A DNA stretch of 64,000 bases from an uncultured Paraprevotella sp. (GCA_900548345.1 URKA01000013.1:6075-70074); one strand, 5' to 3'. Shown: positions 51,757-61,291, counted from the first letter of the stretch. Notes: generated from the letters alone by a model not told the origin. Made by a program: numbers and translations.

Positions 51757-53025
51757 ATGACAATCATCATCATCGAAATAACCATTGTCCTGATGTTTTC
51801 CGCCTTCTTTTCGGGAATGGAAATCGCATTCATCTCGTCCGACAAGCTAAGGGTGGAACTGGACCGCAACAACTCCGGCCTCACGTCCAAGATACTGAAC
51901 ATATTCTACTCCCACCCCAACGACTTCATCTCGGCATTGCTGGTAGGCAACAACATCGCATTGGTGGTGTACGGTATCCTGATGGCCACCGTCATCAACC
52001 GTTTCATGCTCACTCCCCTTCAACTGACCGACAACGAAGGCCTGTGCCTTACACTCCAGACCATCATCTCGACGCTGATAGTGCTGGTCACCGGAGAGTT
52101 CCTGCCCAAAACGCTTTTCAATCTCAACTCCAACAAGATGTTGAGAATCTTTGCCGTTCCGGCCTATATCATCTATGTGATTCTATATCCCGTATCCAAG
52201 TTTACCAGCGCACTCTCGCGCGGCGTACTGAGAATGATGGGACTGAAGGTCAACAAGCAGGCCTCCGAACGTGCCTTTACGAAGATTGACCTTGACAATT
52301 TCATCCAGTCGAGCATCGACTCGAACAAGAACGAAAACAACCTTACGGATGAAATCAAAATATTCCAGAACGCCCTGTACTTTTCAGAGGTCAAAGTGCG
52401 CGACTGCATGGTGCCACGCACCGAAATCGAAGCCGTGGAATTCAACTCATCCATCGAAAACCTGAAAAGCCACTTTGTGGAAAGCGGAAACTCCAAGATT
52501 ATCGTATACAAGGAAGACATCGACCACGTGGTGGGATTCATCCACTCCTCAGAGATGTTCCACAATCCGGACGACTGGACACAGCACATCAAGGAGATGC
52601 CTATCGTTCCGGAAACCATGCCGGCCCAGAAACTGCTGAAAAGATTCATGCAGCAAAAGAAATCAGTGGCCATCGTGGTAGACGAGTTCGGCGGCACTTC
52701 GGGAATGGTGACCATGGAAGACCTCGTGGAAGAGATTTTCGGAGACATCGAGGACGAACACGACAATACGAACTACGTGGCCAAACAAATCGGAGAGGGT
52801 GAATATATCATCTCCGGCAGACTTGAGATAGAAAAAGTGAACGAGCAACTGGGCCTCGACCTGCCCGAAGCGGAAGACTATGTCACCGTAGGCGGACTCA
52901 TCCTGCACGAGTACCAGAGTTTCCCGAAACTCAACGAAATCATACGCTTCGACAAATATGAGTTCAAAATCATCAAGAATACGACGACAAAAATAGAACT
53001 TGTACGGTTGAAAATCATCGAATAA
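51757..53025 (+). CDS. CNNM/CBS-domain protein (CorC/hemolysin-related family)
   Basis: A 422-residue inner-membrane protein. The N-terminal DUF21 (CNNM) domain has three to four membrane segments (IVLMFSAFFSGMEIAFISSD and similar), then a pair of CBS domains at about 205-330 (MVPRTEIEAVEFNSSIE; VAIVVDEFGGTSGMVTMEDL), and a CorC_HlyC domain at the end (YVTVGGLILHE). Relatives move or regulate Mg2+ or Co2+ efflux. It lies two bases after lptC and about 100 bases before ppiD in the same operon. Confidence 0.92.
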   Translation: MTIIIIEITIVLMFSAFFSGMEIAFISSDKLRVELDRNNSGLTSKILNIFYSHPNDFISALLVGNNIALVVYGILMATVINRFMLTPLQLTDNEGLCLTLQTIISTLIVLVTGEFLPKTLFNLNSNKMLRIFAVPAYIIYVILYPVSKFTSALSRGVLRMMGLKVNKQASERAFTKIDLDNFIQSSIDSNKNENNLTDEIKIFQNALYFSEVKVRDCMVPRTEIEAVEFNSSIENLKSHFVESGNSKIIVYKEDIDHVVGFIHSSEMFHNPDDWTQHIKEMPIVPETMPAQKLLKRFMQQKKSVAIVVDEFGGTSGMVTMEDLVEEIFGDIEDEHDNTNYVAKQIGEGEYIISGRLEIEKVNEQLGLDLPEAEDYVTVGGLILHEYQSFPKLNEIIRFDKYEFKIIKNTTTKIELVRLKIIE

Positions 53026-53125
53026 CTAAAAATTAGCGCAAGAGATGCCGTATATATACAAAGATTTTTGTATCTTCGTGCGCTTAATTCGTAATAAAGA
53101 AAACAATAAAAAATAATTAAAACCA

Positions 53126-55270
53126 ATGGCAGCATTACAAAAAATCAGGTCAAAGGGACCATTACTGGTAATCATTATCGGTTTGGCTCTCTTTGCATTT
53201 ATCGCCGAGGAGGCCATGCGCTCCATCCAGTCTGCAACCAACGAGAGCAAAATGCGAATCGGTGAAATCTACGGAGAATCTATTTCCGCCCACGAATTCC
53301 AGGAAATGGTGGACGAGCAGGCAAACGCAATGAAGTTCATCTATGGCAGTGCGCTGAACGATGAACAGATGACACAGGTGCGTGACCAGGTATGGAACCA
53401 ATATGTAACCAACCAGCTCATCAACCGCGAAGCCGAAAAACTCGGCCTTACTGTGACAGACGCGGAAATCCAGTCTATTCTGGCGAAGGGCAACCACCCC
53501 TTGCTGATGCGCACTCCTTTCCGCAACCAGCAGACAGGCAAGTTCGACCTGGAAAGCCTGAAAAAGTTCCTCACCGAGTATGAAGGATACCAAAAGAGCA
53601 ATGAACTTCCGGTCGAATACATGACCCAGCTCAACGAGTTGCACAAATATTGGATGTACATCGAAAAGACACTCCGTCAGGAGGCGTTGAACCAGAAATA
53701 CCAGATGTTGTTGAGCAACTCCTTGCTGAACAACAAAGTCATAGCCAAGGCCAACTTCGACGCACGCACAAACGAGAGCGACATCGTCATGGCTGCACTC
53801 CCCTATTCTTCCATCAACGACAACGACGTGAAAGTTGAGGACAAAGAACTGAGTGCCAAATATGAAGAACTGAAAGAAAGGTTCAAACAGATGGACGAAA
53901 GCCGCAACATCAAGTTCATCGACGTGGAAGTGAAAGCCAGTGCGGCCGACAAGGCGGAACTGGACAAGGAAATGGCAGAAGCCGCAAAGGCACTTGCCGA
54001 AGGCGAAAACATCGCGAAAGTGGTACGTGAGAGCGGCTCCGTCATCAACTACAACAAGATGCCGGTAAGCAAGAACGCATTCCCGCGCGATATCGCCCAG
54101 CAGCTCGACTCCATGGCTGCCGGACAGATGAAAGCCCCCTACCTTAACGCAGGCGACAACACGATGAACATCATCAAGGTCATCAGCAAGACCACCGCGC
54201 CCGACTCTATCGAGTTCCGCACCATCCAGGTGGCCGGAGCCGACCTTGAGGCAGCCAAGAAAACTGCCGACAGCATCGTGACGGCACTCAACAACGGCGC
54301 CGTATTCGACTCCATCGCAAAGAAATACAACCAGACAGGAGCCAAGAACTGGATTACCTCACGTGACTACGAGGGTGCTACGCTTGACGAGGAAAACCTG
54401 AAATACATCACCACCATCACAAACGCACCGGTCAACAAGGTTGAAAAGATAGAACTTGCACAGGGATGTATCATAGCACAGGTGACAGACCGCCGCGCGA
54501 TGATTGACAAATATGACGTGGCTGTCATCAAACGCCCGATTGAATTCAGCAATGAAACATACGCCAAGGCATACAACGACTTCAGCCACTTCCTGGCCTC
54601 TAACCCGACCCAGGCAGAAATCGAGGCAAAAGCCTTGAAGAGCGGCTACAACCTGCAGGAGCGCAAAGACTTGTACAGCAACGAACACTACGTAGGCAAC
54701 GTAAGAAACACGCGCGATGCCTTGCGGTGGATTTTCAACGAAGACCGCGAAGCCGGCGATGTATCTCCCCTTTACGAGTGTGGCGAAAACAACCACATGA
54801 TGGTGGTTGTACTGACCGGAATCAACAAGAAAGGATACCGTTCATTGGAATCGGTAAAAGACTACCTCACCCAGGAAGTGCTCAAAGACAAGAAAGCTGA
54901 AATGCTGAAAGAAAAGATGGCAAACGCAAAAACCATCGCCGATGTCACCAAACTCCAGGGAGCCGTAAGCGACACCGTGAAACATGTCACATTCAGCGCA
55001 CCGGCCTTCATCGGACGCACCGGAGCCAGCGAACCTATGGTTAGTGCCGTGGCCAGCAAGACCGAGAAAGGCAAGTTCGCCAATGCCATCAAAGGCAACG
55101 CCGGCGTATATGCCCTGCAGGTCATCAACAAGGGCAAGTCTTCACAGACTTTCGACCCGCAGACCGAAAGCATCCAGATGGATATGAGCAACAGACGGGC
55201 TTTGAGCAATTTCATACAAGAACTGTATGAAAAGGCAAAGGTGACAGACAACCGTTACTTGTTCTTCTAA
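53126..55270 (+). CDS. ppiD: PpiD-like membrane-anchored peptidyl-prolyl isomerase
   Basis: A 714-residue periplasmic folding factor held by one N-terminal helix (LLVIIIGLALFAFIAEEA, about 13-30). A SurA_N-type domain (about 35-210) and a central helical region follow, then a weak parvulin-type region near 350-440 (IEFRTIQVAGADLEAAKKTA ends at its first helix) and a C-terminal chaperone part. This matches PpiD of the Sec translocon. The parvulin core is degenerate, so isomerase activity is uncertain. It closes the coaX operon and is followed by a clear terminator. Confidence 0.88.
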   Translation: MAALQKIRSKGPLLVIIIGLALFAFIAEEAMRSIQSATNESKMRIGEIYGESISAHEFQEMVDEQANAMKFIYGSALNDEQMTQVRDQVWNQYVTNQLINREAEKLGLTVTDAEIQSILAKGNHPLLMRTPFRNQQTGKFDLESLKKFLTEYEGYQKSNELPVEYMTQLNELHKYWMYIEKTLRQEALNQKYQMLLSNSLLNNKVIAKANFDARTNESDIVMAALPYSSINDNDVKVEDKELSAKYEELKERFKQMDESRNIKFIDVEVKASAADKAELDKEMAEAAKALAEGENIAKVVRESGSVINYNKMPVSKNAFPRDIAQQLDSMAAGQMKAPYLNAGDNTMNIIKVISKTTAPDSIEFRTIQVAGADLEAAKKTADSIVTALNNGAVFDSIAKKYNQTGAKNWITSRDYEGATLDEENLKYITTITNAPVNKVEKIELAQGCIIAQVTDRRAMIDKYDVAVIKRPIEFSNETYAKAYNDFSHFLASNPTQAEIEAKALKSGYNLQERKDLYSNEHYVGNVRNTRDALRWIFNEDREAGDVSPLYECGENNHMMVVVLTGINKKGYRSLESVKDYLTQEVLKDKKAEMLKEKMANAKTIADVTKLQGAVSDTVKHVTFSAPAFIGRTGASEPMVSAVASKTEKGKFANAIKGNAGVYALQVINKGKSSQTFDPQTESIQMDMSNRRALSNFIQELYEKAKVTDNRYLFF

Positions 55271-55299
55271 TCCAAGGTAGAAAGTTTTTTCATCCATAT

Positions 55300-55339
55300 A
55301 AAAAGTCCTGCCGGGAGCATACTCCCGCAGGACTTTTTT
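55300..55339 (+). terminator. Terminator of the coaX-ppiD operon
   Basis: AAAAAGTCCTGCCGGGAG (55300-55317) pairs with CTCCCGCAGGACTTTTTT with one bulged G, and is followed by six Ts on the plus strand. Confidence 0.85.
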
Positions 55340-55406
55340 GTTTGTCATGACGCCACCGGACCGCCATTCCACAATACACTGAAAATCAACCTCCCAGAAA
55401 AGCAAA

Positions 55407-55470
55407 ATTCTTCACCTGTGTCCATCCGGCTCTTCACCTGTGACGAATCGGATGGACACAGGTGAAGAAT
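55407..55470. repeat. Perfect 22-bp inverted repeat of the CACCTGTG family
   Basis: The arms 55407-55428 and 55449-55470 are exact inverted copies, each containing TTCACCTGTGTCC or its complement. The 20-base loop has a third TTCACCTGTG. Part of the motif recurs at 55475-55484 (GCACACAAGT). The gap 55271-55641 holds the ppiD terminator, this hairpin and the leader of the GH43 gene. Confidence 0.8.
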
Positions 55471-55641
55471 TTATCGCACACAAGTCGGCAAACCAAGCAT
55501 CTCTTCAAGGCAGATGCGCACCGACAAAAACACCGTGCCTTTCCGCCCCTATAAAATAGTTTAAAAAAAGCTAAGAATGTCCATATATTTTAGAGAATCT
55601 CCCTATCTTTAAAAGCTAATTGACATTAATCTAACTCATTC

Positions 55642-58518
55642 ATGAAAAATGTATTCCATCCAGCATTGAAGATGCTTGCCTTGTCCTGCGCGGCTGCCTG
55701 CTTTTTACCGGCTACAGGACAGAACACCAGAACCTTACTGACTACCGAGGAGGCCGAACAATTGTGCGCCACCATCAACATGCAACGCACCAGCGTGCAC
55801 GACCCGTCCATCGTATACAATGAAAAAGGAAAGAACTACTATATCTTCGGCTCGCACATGGCCGTGGCCAAAACAAACGACCTGCAGAACTGGAACTGGG
55901 TGACGGTTCCATGGGGCACCGTCAGTGACAACGGGACAATAGTGCCGGGCACATCCCCCTCCGAAGCCTTCCGCGTGAATCAGACCAAGACAGTGACCAT
56001 CAACGGACAGGAAACAGCCTTCGGCAATTTCGACGCAGCCGGCTGGAACTGCGCAGTGCCCGGAAAGGACGAGAACGGCAACGCATTCGACTGGACCGTG
56101 GACGGCAACATGTGGGCCCCCGACATCGTCTACAACCCGACCATGGGGAAATGGTGCCAATACCTCAGTCTAAACGGTCCGGAATGGAATTCCTGCATCA
56201 TCCTGCTGACCGCCAATACGATTGAAGGGCCTTATGTCTATCAGGGACCGGTGGTGTACACGGGCTTCCGCAGCAACACGGACGAACGCATATCCTACCA
56301 CAAAACCGACCTGGAGATGGTGATAGGAGAACAGGCCGAACAGCCCGTACGATACAGAAAAACCAATTGGGGCGATTTCTGGCCGCATGCCATCGACCCC
56401 TGCGTGTTTTACGACGAAGCCGGCAAACTGTGGATGGCATACGGTTCGTGGTCGGGCGGCATCTACATGCTGGAGCTTGACGAAACAACGGGATTACGCG
56501 ATTACAACATCACCTACGAAAGCGACTACACCTCCAAAGGACAAGCCGTGACCACCGACCCTTATTTCGGGAAAAAAATCGCCGGCGGATATTATGTGTC
56601 CGGCGAAGGTCCCTACATCGAACACATCGGAAATCACTATTACCTCTTCATGAGTTACGGCGGATACAACCCCAACGCCGGATACGAAATGCGCATATTC
56701 CGCTCCGAAAAGCCCGACGGACCATACGTGGACTGCAACGGCACAAGCGCCATCTTCCCACGTTGGCTGCTGAATTTCGGCCCGAACTCCGACACACGCG
56801 GCGAAAAAATCTTAGGAGCCTACAATGACTGGGGGTTCATGACCGTGGGCGAATGCGCGCAAGGACACAACTCCATCATCGCCGCACCGGACGGAAGGAA
56901 CTATCTGGTGTACCACACCAAATTCAACGACGGCACGTTCGGACATCAGGTACGCGTACATCAGGTGTTCGTGAACAACGCAGGGTGGCTCGTGGCCGCA
57001 CCCTTCGAGTACCACGGCGAAACGGTGACCGATGCGCAGATTGCGTCCACACAGATGTTTACAAAACAGGAAGTGGCCGGCACCTACCGGTTCATGCTGC
57101 ACAAATACCGCATGAACCATAATGAGTATGAAGAAACGACACCCGTGGAACTCACGTTGAACGAAAACGGCACATTGGGCGGAGCATACACGGGTACATG
57201 GACACTCACGGAAGGCACCTCCTATATTACGCTGAAACTGGGCAACACGGAGTACTCCGGTGTACTGGCCGAACAACAGATGGAACCCACGGCCATCAAA
57301 TGTATAGGTTTCACGGCCTGCAGCGGCAACGGGACCAACATCTGGGGCTATAAGATGAAGGACAAATACAAGGTTGCCTATTCCGCACTGGCTGCCAAGC
57401 CTGTGACCGACGGAAAATACATCGCCTCACACGTCGCCCTTTACGACATGCAGGTGACAGACGGTGTCACCCTGAAATGGACATCCGACAAGCCTGAAAT
57501 CATTTCTTCTACAGGACGTTACAAACCCGACGGAATGACGGAAGACATACCGGTGACACTCACGGCGGAAATATCATGCGGCAATTATTACTGGACGGAA
57601 GACTATCAGGTCATTGCCAAGAAAGACACGGAGCTGGGCACCGACTATCTCAACGGTCTGAAAGCGTATTACAGCTTCGACTCGGAACCGTTCGTAAATG
57701 CCTACAACACCTTGCAAAAGGCCGAACTGCTCAACGAAGGAAGCAACAGACGGCCTTCGACCGAAGAAGACAGCATCCGTTCCGGACATATCATCCACCA
57801 GTATTTCGGCGCATCGGGCAACTGCAGCTATGTAAGAATGCCCAACCCGCTAAGAAATGCGGCAGTTGACGGCTTCACCGTATCGATGTGGGTAAAGCGC
57901 ACCGACGACGTGCCCTGGGATGCCGTATGGTCGTTCTATGATGCGGCGGCAGGAAAACGTCTCTATCTCACAGGCAATTCGTATGTCGGCTTCAACAACG
58001 GCACCGACTGGTTCGACATCAACCATCCTTCCACCTTGATTTCCGACAACATACCGGTGGGAAAATGGACACTCGTCACACTCACAGTATCCAGACAGTC
58101 CGGCTGTACGATATACATCAACGGGAGCAGAAAAAGTTTCAACTCGGCTTTCAACGGCAACTGCAACGGCACGGCACTGACCGACAAGAACGGATTCGAT
58201 TATAACCTGGTGGTTGATTTCATCCAGTCATGCCCCTACTTCTACTTAGGTTACGGCTCATTCTGGGGCACGGCCGATGTCAGAATAGACGATGTCATGA
58301 TATACGACAGGGAATTGTCCAGAACAACGGTATCTGTACTGAACAAGGCGAGCAACCGTGTGACGGACTTCACGCAAGGCGAAGGCGGCACCGGTATCCC
58401 GTCTGTCCGCACGCAGGAACAGACCGTAGAAAAGATATACGACCTGTGCGGACGACCTGTCCCCACCCCCGGAAAAGGCGTCTACATCATAGACGGAAAG
58501 AAACGCATCTGCCGCTAA
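55642..58518 (+). CDS. Secreted GH43 glycoside hydrolase (arabinanase-like) with LamG-type and C-terminal modules
   Basis: A 958-residue exported enzyme. After a signal peptide (LKMLALSCAAACFLPATGQ) the five-bladed propeller of GH43 is visible: SVHDPSIVYNEKGKNYYIFG (catalytic-base Asp), NMWAPDIVYNPTMGKW (pKa-modulating Asp) and VSGEGPYIEHIGNHYYLFMS (general-acid Glu). A beta domain near 475-580 (TYRFMLHKYRMNHNEYEETT) resembles the C-terminal domain of endo-arabinanases. A LamG-like domain lies at about 665-890 (YYSFDSEPFV ... TVSMWVKRTDDV), and the tail (VEKIYDLCGRPVPTPGKGVY) looks like a sorting module. Arabinan is the likely substrate. No SusC/D genes are next to it, so it is not in a classical PUL here. 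Confidence 0.9.
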   Translation: MKNVFHPALKMLALSCAAACFLPATGQNTRTLLTTEEAEQLCATINMQRTSVHDPSIVYNEKGKNYYIFGSHMAVAKTNDLQNWNWVTVPWGTVSDNGTIVPGTSPSEAFRVNQTKTVTINGQETAFGNFDAAGWNCAVPGKDENGNAFDWTVDGNMWAPDIVYNPTMGKWCQYLSLNGPEWNSCIILLTANTIEGPYVYQGPVVYTGFRSNTDERISYHKTDLEMVIGEQAEQPVRYRKTNWGDFWPHAIDPCVFYDEAGKLWMAYGSWSGGIYMLELDETTGLRDYNITYESDYTSKGQAVTTDPYFGKKIAGGYYVSGEGPYIEHIGNHYYLFMSYGGYNPNAGYEMRIFRSEKPDGPYVDCNGTSAIFPRWLLNFGPNSDTRGEKILGAYNDWGFMTVGECAQGHNSIIAAPDGRNYLVYHTKFNDGTFGHQVRVHQVFVNNAGWLVAAPFEYHGETVTDAQIASTQMFTKQEVAGTYRFMLHKYRMNHNEYEETTPVELTLNENGTLGGAYTGTWTLTEGTSYITLKLGNTEYSGVLAEQQMEPTAIKCIGFTACSGNGTNIWGYKMKDKYKVAYSALAAKPVTDGKYIASHVALYDMQVTDGVTLKWTSDKPEIISSTGRYKPDGMTEDIPVTLTAEISCGNYYWTEDYQVIAKKDTELGTDYLNGLKAYYSFDSEPFVNAYNTLQKAELLNEGSNRRPSTEEDSIRSGHIIHQYFGASGNCSYVRMPNPLRNAAVDGFTVSMWVKRTDDVPWDAVWSFYDAAAGKRLYLTGNSYVGFNNGTDWFDINHPSTLISDNIPVGKWTLVTLTVSRQSGCTIYINGSRKSFNSAFNGNCNGTALTDKNGFDYNLVVDFIQSCPYFYLGYGSFWGTADVRIDDVMIYDRELSRTTVSVLNKASNRVTDFTQGEGGTGIPSVRTQEQTVEKIYDLCGRPVPTPGKGVYIIDGKKRICR

Positions 58519-58537
58519 GGCCTGTATCCGTATCCAC

Positions 58538-58581
58538 GTCCAAATTAATTGTCCCGTCTTTTCGGGTCAATTAATTTGGAC
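58538..58581 (+). terminator. Terminator after the GH43 gene
   Basis: The arms 58538-58556 and 58563-58581 pair over 19 bases with one mismatch and a six-base loop. The right arm contains the TTTG (58575-58578) of the tRNA promoter. Confidence 0.75.
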
Positions 58582-58606
58582 TAACAAATAAATCTTCGTA
58601 TCTTTG
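58575..58606 (+). promoter_or_regulatory. Consensus Bacteroides promoter of tRNA-Leu
   Basis: TTTG (58575-58578) and TATCTTTG (58599-58606) are exactly 20 bases apart, ending 13 bases before the mature tRNA. Confidence 0.8.
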
Positions 58607-58619
58607 CAGCCGTCTTACC

Positions 58620-58701
58620 GCGCCTGTGGTGAAATTGGTAGACACGCCAGACTTAGGATCTGGTGCTTCGCGGCGTGTAGGTTCGAGTCCTATCAGGCGC
58701 A
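58620..58701 (+). tRNA. tRNA-Leu (anticodon TAG)
   Basis: A type II tRNA with acceptor stem GCGCCTG (58620-58626) pairing with CAGGCGC (58694-58700), discriminator A, anticodon loop CTTAGGA (anticodon TAG, reads CUA and other CUN codons), a long variable arm (GTGCTTCGCGGC) and the T arm GTTCGAGTC. The 3' CCA is not encoded. Confidence 0.97.
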
Positions 58702-58712
58702 CAAATTGACCG

Positions 58713-58750
58713 AAGAGGAATTTCCGCAAGGATTTTCCTCTTTTTCTTTT
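58713..58750 (+). terminator. Terminator after tRNA-Leu
   Basis: AAGAGGAA (58713-58720) pairs with TTCCTCTT (58735-58742), followed by a T-rich run. Confidence 0.6.
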
Positions 58751-58826
58751 CTGTAAGTATCTGTTATCCTGCGTATAACTGGAACCACCTTCACAGCATC
58801 TCTGTTATGGCTCACTCTCTAAAATT

Positions 58827-59717
58827 TCATTCCGTATATCGAGAAGGAAGAATGGGCATGGCTCCCTTCCGGGTGCAAACAAACGCTGATACTTCCACGG
58901 CTTTCCGATGAGCCTCATCCACCGGACACCCTTTAAGAATATGGGCTATGAACGTTGCCGTAAACGAATCTCCGGCACCTACGGTATCCGCAACCTCCAC
59001 TTTCGGTGTAGACAGAAAAGAGACACTGTCCGGAGTAAAGACATAACTCCCGTTGACACCGCACGTAAGAATCAATATGTCCAAGTTGTATTTGGACAGC
59101 ATAAGTCTGCATTGTTCCTGAAAATCAATGCCGGAATAACCGAACATACGGCTGACCGTCACAAGTTCTTCATCATTTATCTTTAGCACATTGCACCTTT
59201 CCATCGAGTGACAGATAATGTCCTTATTATAAAATTCCTGACGCAGGTTCACATCGAAAACAACCAATGCCTCATTCTCCTCCGGTATAGCATCCAAAAA
59301 ACGGTTGATGGTATTCCCGGACACTGCACTACGCTGCGCCAAAGAACCGAAACACACGGCACCTGTCCGTTGCGCCAACGCCTCAAGACGAGAACTATAA
59401 GGTATATTATCCCATGCCACATTCTTTTTTATTTCATACTGCGGGATGCCCGCATCGTCGACTTCCACCTGAACCGTCCCCGTAGGATACGGCACTTTCT
59501 CCATCAGACTATCAACACCTTTCCGGGATAGATTGGCTACAAGTTCACAACCAAGCGCATCATCGCCAACGGCACTGACCGCACAACTCTTAAGACCGAA
59601 CTGCGAAACATGATAAGCGAAGTTGGCAGGCGCCCCACCAATCTTCTTACCTTCGGGAAGCACATCCCACAAGGCTTCTCCAATTCCTACAACAACATTC
59701 TTCGTATCTGTGCCCAT
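58827..59717 (-). CDS. PfkB-family sugar kinase (fructokinase-like)
   Basis: A 296-residue ribokinase-fold enzyme that phosphorylates a sugar or nucleoside. It has the N-terminal GIGEALWDVLPEGKKIGGAPANFAYH, typical of fructokinases and the PfkB signature 1 region, and the C-terminal signature DTVGAGDSFTATFIAHIL with the catalytic Asp. The protein is of normal length. The phrase EALWDVLPEGKKIGGAPANF favours fructokinase, but the substrate is not proven. It lies 100 bases after an SDR gene on the same strand. Confidence 0.88.
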   Translation of the reverse strand: MGTDTKNVVVGIGEALWDVLPEGKKIGGAPANFAYHVSQFGLKSCAVSAVGDDALGCELVANLSRKGVDSLMEKVPYPTGTVQVEVDDAGIPQYEIKKNVAWDNIPYSSRLEALAQRTGAVCFGSLAQRSAVSGNTINRFLDAIPEENEALVVFDVNLRQEFYNKDIICHSMERCNVLKINDEELVTVSRMFGYSGIDFQEQCRLMLSKYNLDILILTCGVNGSYVFTPDSVSFLSTPKVEVADTVGAGDSFTATFIAHILKGCPVDEAHRKAVEVSAFVCTRKGAMPILPSRYTE

Positions 59718-59817
59718 TTTAGTTCATTCCGGTATTTCATCCTCCAAATATAATAGAAAAACAGTAGAAATCCCTCCAAACTACCAGCCACAATGGCAAC
59801 ATTAACAATTATAAAAG

Positions 59818-60573
59818 TTATCCTTTCCTTTCACCCTGTTCCGGATTGCCCGCTCCCATCCGTACAAACAACACGTCGGGAATACATTTCCACAGTCCTG
59901 CCACCATACGCCACCGGCGGGTCACATACACAATGCTACGCTTATGTTCCAATCCTTTCACTATCTGTCGGGCAACTTTATCTACCGGCGCTTTCCAGAA
60001 CAGTCCCTCTCCTTTTGCCATAGCCGTATCGACAAATCCGGGACGGATGTCCGTAACCACTATCGGCATACGGCTTGACACGACACGCTGCCGCATGCCT
60101 TCCAGGTAATTTATCTGAAAAGCTTTCGTGGCATTATATGCCGGAGCGATTCCGCTTCCCCTCAAACCTCCGACAGAAGTAATCGCCGCCAAATGCCCGC
60201 AACCCTGCTTTTCGAAGAAACGGATGCTCCAATCCACAATAAAAGTCCAGCTTACCACATTCAACTGCAACGCTTCCGATTCAATCCGATAATTAAGAGA
60301 CGGATTCAAATCCCCTGTCCCGGCAGACAAAATCAGCAAATCCAGTCCTCCCAGCCGCTCTACCAGCCCGTTCAAGACTGTCTCCGCACGGGCAACATCC
60401 GTCACATCGCATACCGCAGATCCACAGACATCCGGATATGAAGCACATAAACTATCCAACAAATCCTTACGGCGCCCGATAATACCTATTTTCGCACAAC
60501 CGTTTTCCGCATACCGGCACACCAGCCCTTCACCGATTCCCGATGTGGCTCCTACAATAATTATCTTTTTCAT
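59818..60573 (-). CDS. Short-chain dehydrogenase/reductase (SDR)
   Basis: A 251-residue NAD(P)-dependent oxidoreductase. The Rossmann motif GATSGIGEGL lies at 7-16, the NNAG-like position is LSAGTG, and the active site is SVGG plus YNATK (Ser, Tyr, Lys present) at about 130-152. The C-terminal part is hydrophobic, as in SDRs close to membranes. The substrate is unknown. A TATATTTG -7 box lies at 60609-60602. Confidence 0.9.
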   Translation of the reverse strand: MKKIIIVGATSGIGEGLVCRYAENGCAKIGIIGRRKDLLDSLCASYPDVCGSAVCDVTDVARAETVLNGLVERLGGLDLLILSAGTGDLNPSLNYRIESEALQLNVVSWTFIVDWSIRFFEKQGCGHLAAITSVGGLRGSGIAPAYNATKAFQINYLEGMRQRVVSSRMPIVVTDIRPGFVDTAMAKGEGLFWKAPVDKVARQIVKGLEHKRSIVYVTRRWRMVAGLWKCIPDVLFVRMGAGNPEQGERKG

Positions 60574-60601
60574 TGTTCCTCTTTATATTGCGTTTTCACC
60601 G

Positions 60602-60609
60602 CAAATATA
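60602..60609 (-). promoter_or_regulatory. Probable -7 promoter box of the SDR gene
   Basis: TATATTTG on the minus strand, 29 bases before the ATG. No -33 TTTG at the usual spacing. Confidence 0.4.
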
Positions 60610-60641
60610 TCACCTGCCGGCATGATTTTCCTTGAAGTATT

Positions 60642-61223
60642 TCAAGATTTTCCTTTTTTCAGAAGCTTACGGCGGATGGCACTGACCGTCTCCGGAGCCA
60701 CACCGATAAAAGAAGCTATCTCTTTCAAAGGACGCTGTTCCTTCAAATCAGGATAACGGCTCATCAAATCCAGATAACGTTCTTCCGGCGTACTGCAACA
60801 ATAATCCACCAGACGATGGTAAGCCATCGCAAAAAGCTGTTCCGCCACCAGGCGTCCCAACCGTTGATGCTCCGGGGACGCTTCCCAAAACATCCGAAGT
60901 TTCTCATAAGCCACCAACCGGACCTTACATTTTCCTATTGCCTGAATATCTGTCAGCACCGGACGATGGCAGAGGCATGAAGAATACTCTCCGACCAATG
61001 TATGGACAAAGCTGTAGCCTACAACATGCTCATTGCCTGCCGTATCGGTTCTCAGATAACGGAACATGCCCTCTTCGATATAGCCGACCTGCATGAAAAG
61101 ACTCCCTTGGCGTGCCAGATACTCATGTTTGCCCAACTCTTTCAGGATGCCGTTCTCCCGGATAAAGTCCGTCAACACGGACAAATCCAACCGTTCTAAA
61201 TAATAGTCATTTACGTTGTCCAT
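60642..61223 (-). CDS. Crp/Fnr-family transcriptional regulator
   Basis: A 193-residue regulator with an N-terminal cyclic-nucleotide-binding-like jellyroll (YLARQGSLFMQVGYIEEGMFRYL) and a C-terminal helix-turn-helix (RPLKEIASFIGVAPETVSAIRRKLLKKGK, here split as RPLKEIASFIGVAPETVSAI and RRKLLKKGK). There is no Fnr-type cysteine cluster, so an iron-sulfur oxygen sensor is unlikely. It may regulate the neighbouring SDR and kinase genes on the same strand; this is inference. The ATG at 61223 is preferred over 61265, which lies inside the terminator of the upstream glycosidase. A -7-like box (TATCTTTG, 61236-61229) sits only five bases before it. Confidence 0.88.
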   Translation of the reverse strand: MDNVNDYYLERLDLSVLTDFIRENGILKELGKHEYLARQGSLFMQVGYIEEGMFRYLRTDTAGNEHVVGYSFVHTLVGEYSSCLCHRPVLTDIQAIGKCKVRLVAYEKLRMFWEASPEHQRLGRLVAEQLFAMAYHRLVDYCCSTPEERYLDLMSRYPDLKEQRPLKEIASFIGVAPETVSAIRRKLLKKGKS

Positions 61224-61247
61224 CCCTGCAAAGATAATCTTTTCTAC

Positions 61248-61291
61248 GGAAAAACGGGCTTTCATCGGTTCTACAACCGCAAAAGCCCGTT
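61248..61291 (-). terminator. Terminator of the GH95-like gene
   Basis: AACGGGCTTT (61253-61262) pairs with AAAGCCCGTT (61282-61291), and the minus strand continues into five Ts. Confidence 0.75.
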
